Shown here: positions 4,885 through 6,223 of the stretch, one piece after another | How positions within the stretch are numbered: the first letter of the stretch is position 1 | How the letters are laid out: the number at the start of each line of letters is the position of its first letter | From: Clostridia bacterium | Lineage (GTDB): Bacteria; UBA6262; WVXT01; JAUXBS01 | NCBI GenBank assembly: GCA_030619245.1 | Contig: JAUXBS010000078.1 | Span: forward strand, 1 to 6,223 | Direction: 5' to 3' | DNA: 6,223 nt | Position numbers and translations under genes: made by a program | Notes under the pieces: model-generated | Databases searched by the model: none | Told to the model about the DNA's origin: nothing | What the model saw: the letters and a program-made list of their open reading frames with translations, nothing else

Positions 4885-6223
4885 TTAGAAGTACATGTCT
4901 TCCTCATTCATCTGCTTCTTCAGCCTTATGGGCAGGGGAGTGGTAAGGCGCAGGTTCAGCCTGTACGTGTAGAATGGGTCTGAAGTATGTATTCCCGGAA
5001 GACGGCTGCCGTACTGCTCGGCTTCGTACTTGGATGCCTCAAAGTACAGTTTAAAGAAAGCTATCTTAACCAGCGCTGAAATACCATAGGTTATGTATCC
5101 CTGGTTTATCCCGCCCCTTAACCATACCGAATCCTGCTTCAGTTCATATTCAGCGCCAAAATGCAGTTTCAGGAATATACTTTCATTGGGAATCCCTATG
5201 TCCCTTACATCCATCGCAACCAGCAAGTCCCTTTCTCCCAAATCCGAAGCGAGCGTTGTCCTGTAGGACGCGCCGAAATTAAAGGTCTGCGGTATCCCGC
5301 CTACTTCAATATCGCTGGAAACAATTTTATCACCTGCGATTTCCGCTTCATACAATTTGGTATCGCCAATATCCTTGATAACGAACCCCAGCAATAAGGG
5401 CATATCGGGCGGCTCCACGAGAATACCCAGATCCATTGAATCAGCGGTCCCCAGCACCATGGTATCAACAATCTCTTCACCCAGAACCCTAAGCATTTCC
5501 TCATTAGACAGCGTTCCCGCATCAAATAGAGTACTCAATATGGTTGACGGCGTAAGGTAAGAATCCAGCGCAAACCTGTAAAGTTTGTTGTACCTGAATC
5601 CAAGCGAAACAGGCATGTTTCCCTTGTAACCCAGGTCAAAGTTGATCTTCTTGGAAATACCCAGGCTGTACCCTACATCCGCTTCAAGGTCAATGTACCA
5701 GTAAGGCATGTACGGCCCTTCATGGGCTGAAAGCAGGGATTCAATCCGGGGATGAAGGAATCCCGAAATACCGAAGTCCCAGGACAGCATGTTCTCAAGA
5801 GTATCATCAAGTCCCAATAGGCCGTCAATCATCCTCCCGAGAACTCCAAAGGTCGTGCGTGTATCAAGCCTTGCCACCATTTCCATGTTATAGAATTTGC
5901 TCTTTAAATAATCAGTGCCTTTCTGTTGTTCCTCCATGTGGTCCTCAAACCTATCGTTGTATTCATATATTTCATTAAGGCCATACTGGCCTGAATACAG
6001 CTCCCAGTAACCCTGAAGCATATATCCAAGTTCTTCGTAATAGACATCATAAAACGCGTTACCCTCTAATACGGAATCCCGGACTACCATTTCATTTAAT
6101 AATTCATCCTCAGGTATATTCTGAATTTCCTGCCAATCATTAGTAGTTGCAATAGCATTTATTATCCTTGCCTCGGCATACCAGGTTTGCAATTTTCTTG
6201 TTCCCCACTCGTATATGTCCTTA
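4885..6223 (-). CDS. Probable outer-membrane beta-barrel protein (PorV/TraF-like), 5' end outside window
   Basis: C-terminal 445 residues of a larger protein. The frame stays open to the right edge, so any signal peptide and the true start are outside; the TTG at 6192 is internal. Residues are counted from the first complete codon at 6222. Residues 1 to about 120 are helical and acidic, rich in Glu, Tyr and Asn. From about 175 onward there are alternating polar/hydrophobic stretches typical of membrane beta-strands, e.g. YWYIDLEADVGYSLGIS (174-190), FLKLHFGAEYEL (350-361), VWLRGGINQGYITYGISAL (366-384) and FFKLYFEASKYEAEQYG (389-405). The pattern GAEY..L, LRGGINQGY, then an aromatic strand ending in EQYG recalls PorV/UPF0164 and TraF_2-type barrels. 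The chain ends in Tyr-Phe, as many outer-membrane proteins do. I do not know its function. It has its own transcription unit and no evident link to the hydrogenase. Confidence 0.6.
   Translation of the reverse strand, partial: KDIYEWGTRKLQTWYAEARIINAIATTNDWQEIQNIPEDELLNEMVVRDSVLEGNAFYDVYYEELGYMLQGYWELYSGQYGLNEIYEYNDRFEDHMEEQQKGTDYLKSKFYNMEMVARLDTRTTFGVLGRMIDGLLGLDDTLENMLSWDFGISGFLHPRIESLLSAHEGPYMPYWYIDLEADVGYSLGISKKINFDLGYKGNMPVSLGFRYNKLYRFALDSYLTPSTILSTLFDAGTLSNEEMLRVLGEEIVDTMVLGTADSMDLGILVEPPDMPLLLGFVIKDIGDTKLYEAEIAGDKIVSSDIEVGGIPQTFNFGASYRTTLASDLGERDLLVAMDVRDIGIPNESIFLKLHFGAEYELKQDSVWLRGGINQGYITYGISALVKIAFFKLYFEASKYEAEQYGSRLPGIHTSDPFYTYRLNLRLTTPLPIRLKKQMNEEDMYF

Noticed and set aside
4783..4983. 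Plus-strand open frame across the intergenic promoter region
   Set aside because: It runs through the AT-rich promoter into the 3' end of the beta-barrel gene, lacks a convincing ribosome binding site and resembles no protein I know.
4885..6192. Treating the TTG at 6192 as the true start of the beta-barrel protein
   Set aside because: The same frame continues without a stop to the window edge, and no signal peptide follows the TTG, so the gene is simply cut by the window.

Overview
All eight genes in this window lie on the minus strand, so it is read from right to left. It holds two transcription units separated by one AT-rich gap at 4728-4884. The upstream unit is the 3' part of a gene for a probable outer-membrane beta-barrel protein (4885-6223, start outside the window). 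The gap carries a candidate terminator for that gene, then a strong-looking sigma70-type promoter and an 18-bp palindrome that fits the Rex operator consensus. From there a very tightly packed seven-gene operon runs to the left edge, where its last visible gene is cut off.

The operon encodes a membrane-bound [NiFe] hydrogenase of the complex-I-related group 4 (Ech/Hyc/Mbh type), joined to a soluble NAD(P)-reactive electron module of the sulfhydrogenase/Asr type. In transcription order the genes are: a HydB/AsrA-like iron-sulfur protein (3702-4727), a HydG/AsrB-like FAD/NAD/[2Fe-2S] protein (2884-3702), a CooF/HycB-like polyferredoxin (2390-2881), a NuoH/EchB/HycD-like membrane subunit (1464-2393), a NuoB/EchC-like small subunit (1041-1463), a NuoC/EchD-like subunit (608-1039), and the N-terminal 202 residues of the NuoD/EchE/HycE-like large subunit (1-606). 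The large subunit keeps both cysteines of the first CxxC pair that binds the Ni-Fe centre. That marks it as a hydrogenase rather than a respiratory complex I subunit. Genes overlap by 1-4 bases or are 0-2 bases apart, so they are almost certainly co-transcribed and translationally coupled.

The inferred electron path is NAD(P)(H) - FAD and [2Fe-2S] of the HydG-like protein - clusters of the HydB-like protein - polyferredoxin - small subunit cluster - Ni-Fe site, with the NuoH-like subunit anchoring the complex and possibly coupling it to ion movement. No NuoL/MrpD-type antiporter subunit is visible; it could lie beyond the left edge. A Rex-like operator just downstream of the promoter would make expression respond to the NADH/NAD+ ratio, which fits an enzyme that disposes of NADH as H2. 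The direction of the reaction cannot be read from sequence.

The host is probably an anaerobic diderm bacterium: it has an outer-membrane-type protein, a bacterial promoter and Shine-Dalgarno sites, moderate GC, and frequent AGG and ATA codons. The style resembles uncultivated lineages such as Omnitrophota or Elusimicrobiota, but this is an impression rather than a demonstrated assignment. The most notable details are the hybrid composition of the complex, the Rex-type operator, and a polyferredoxin in which exactly the four ligands of one [4Fe-4S] cluster are replaced while the other three sets are intact.
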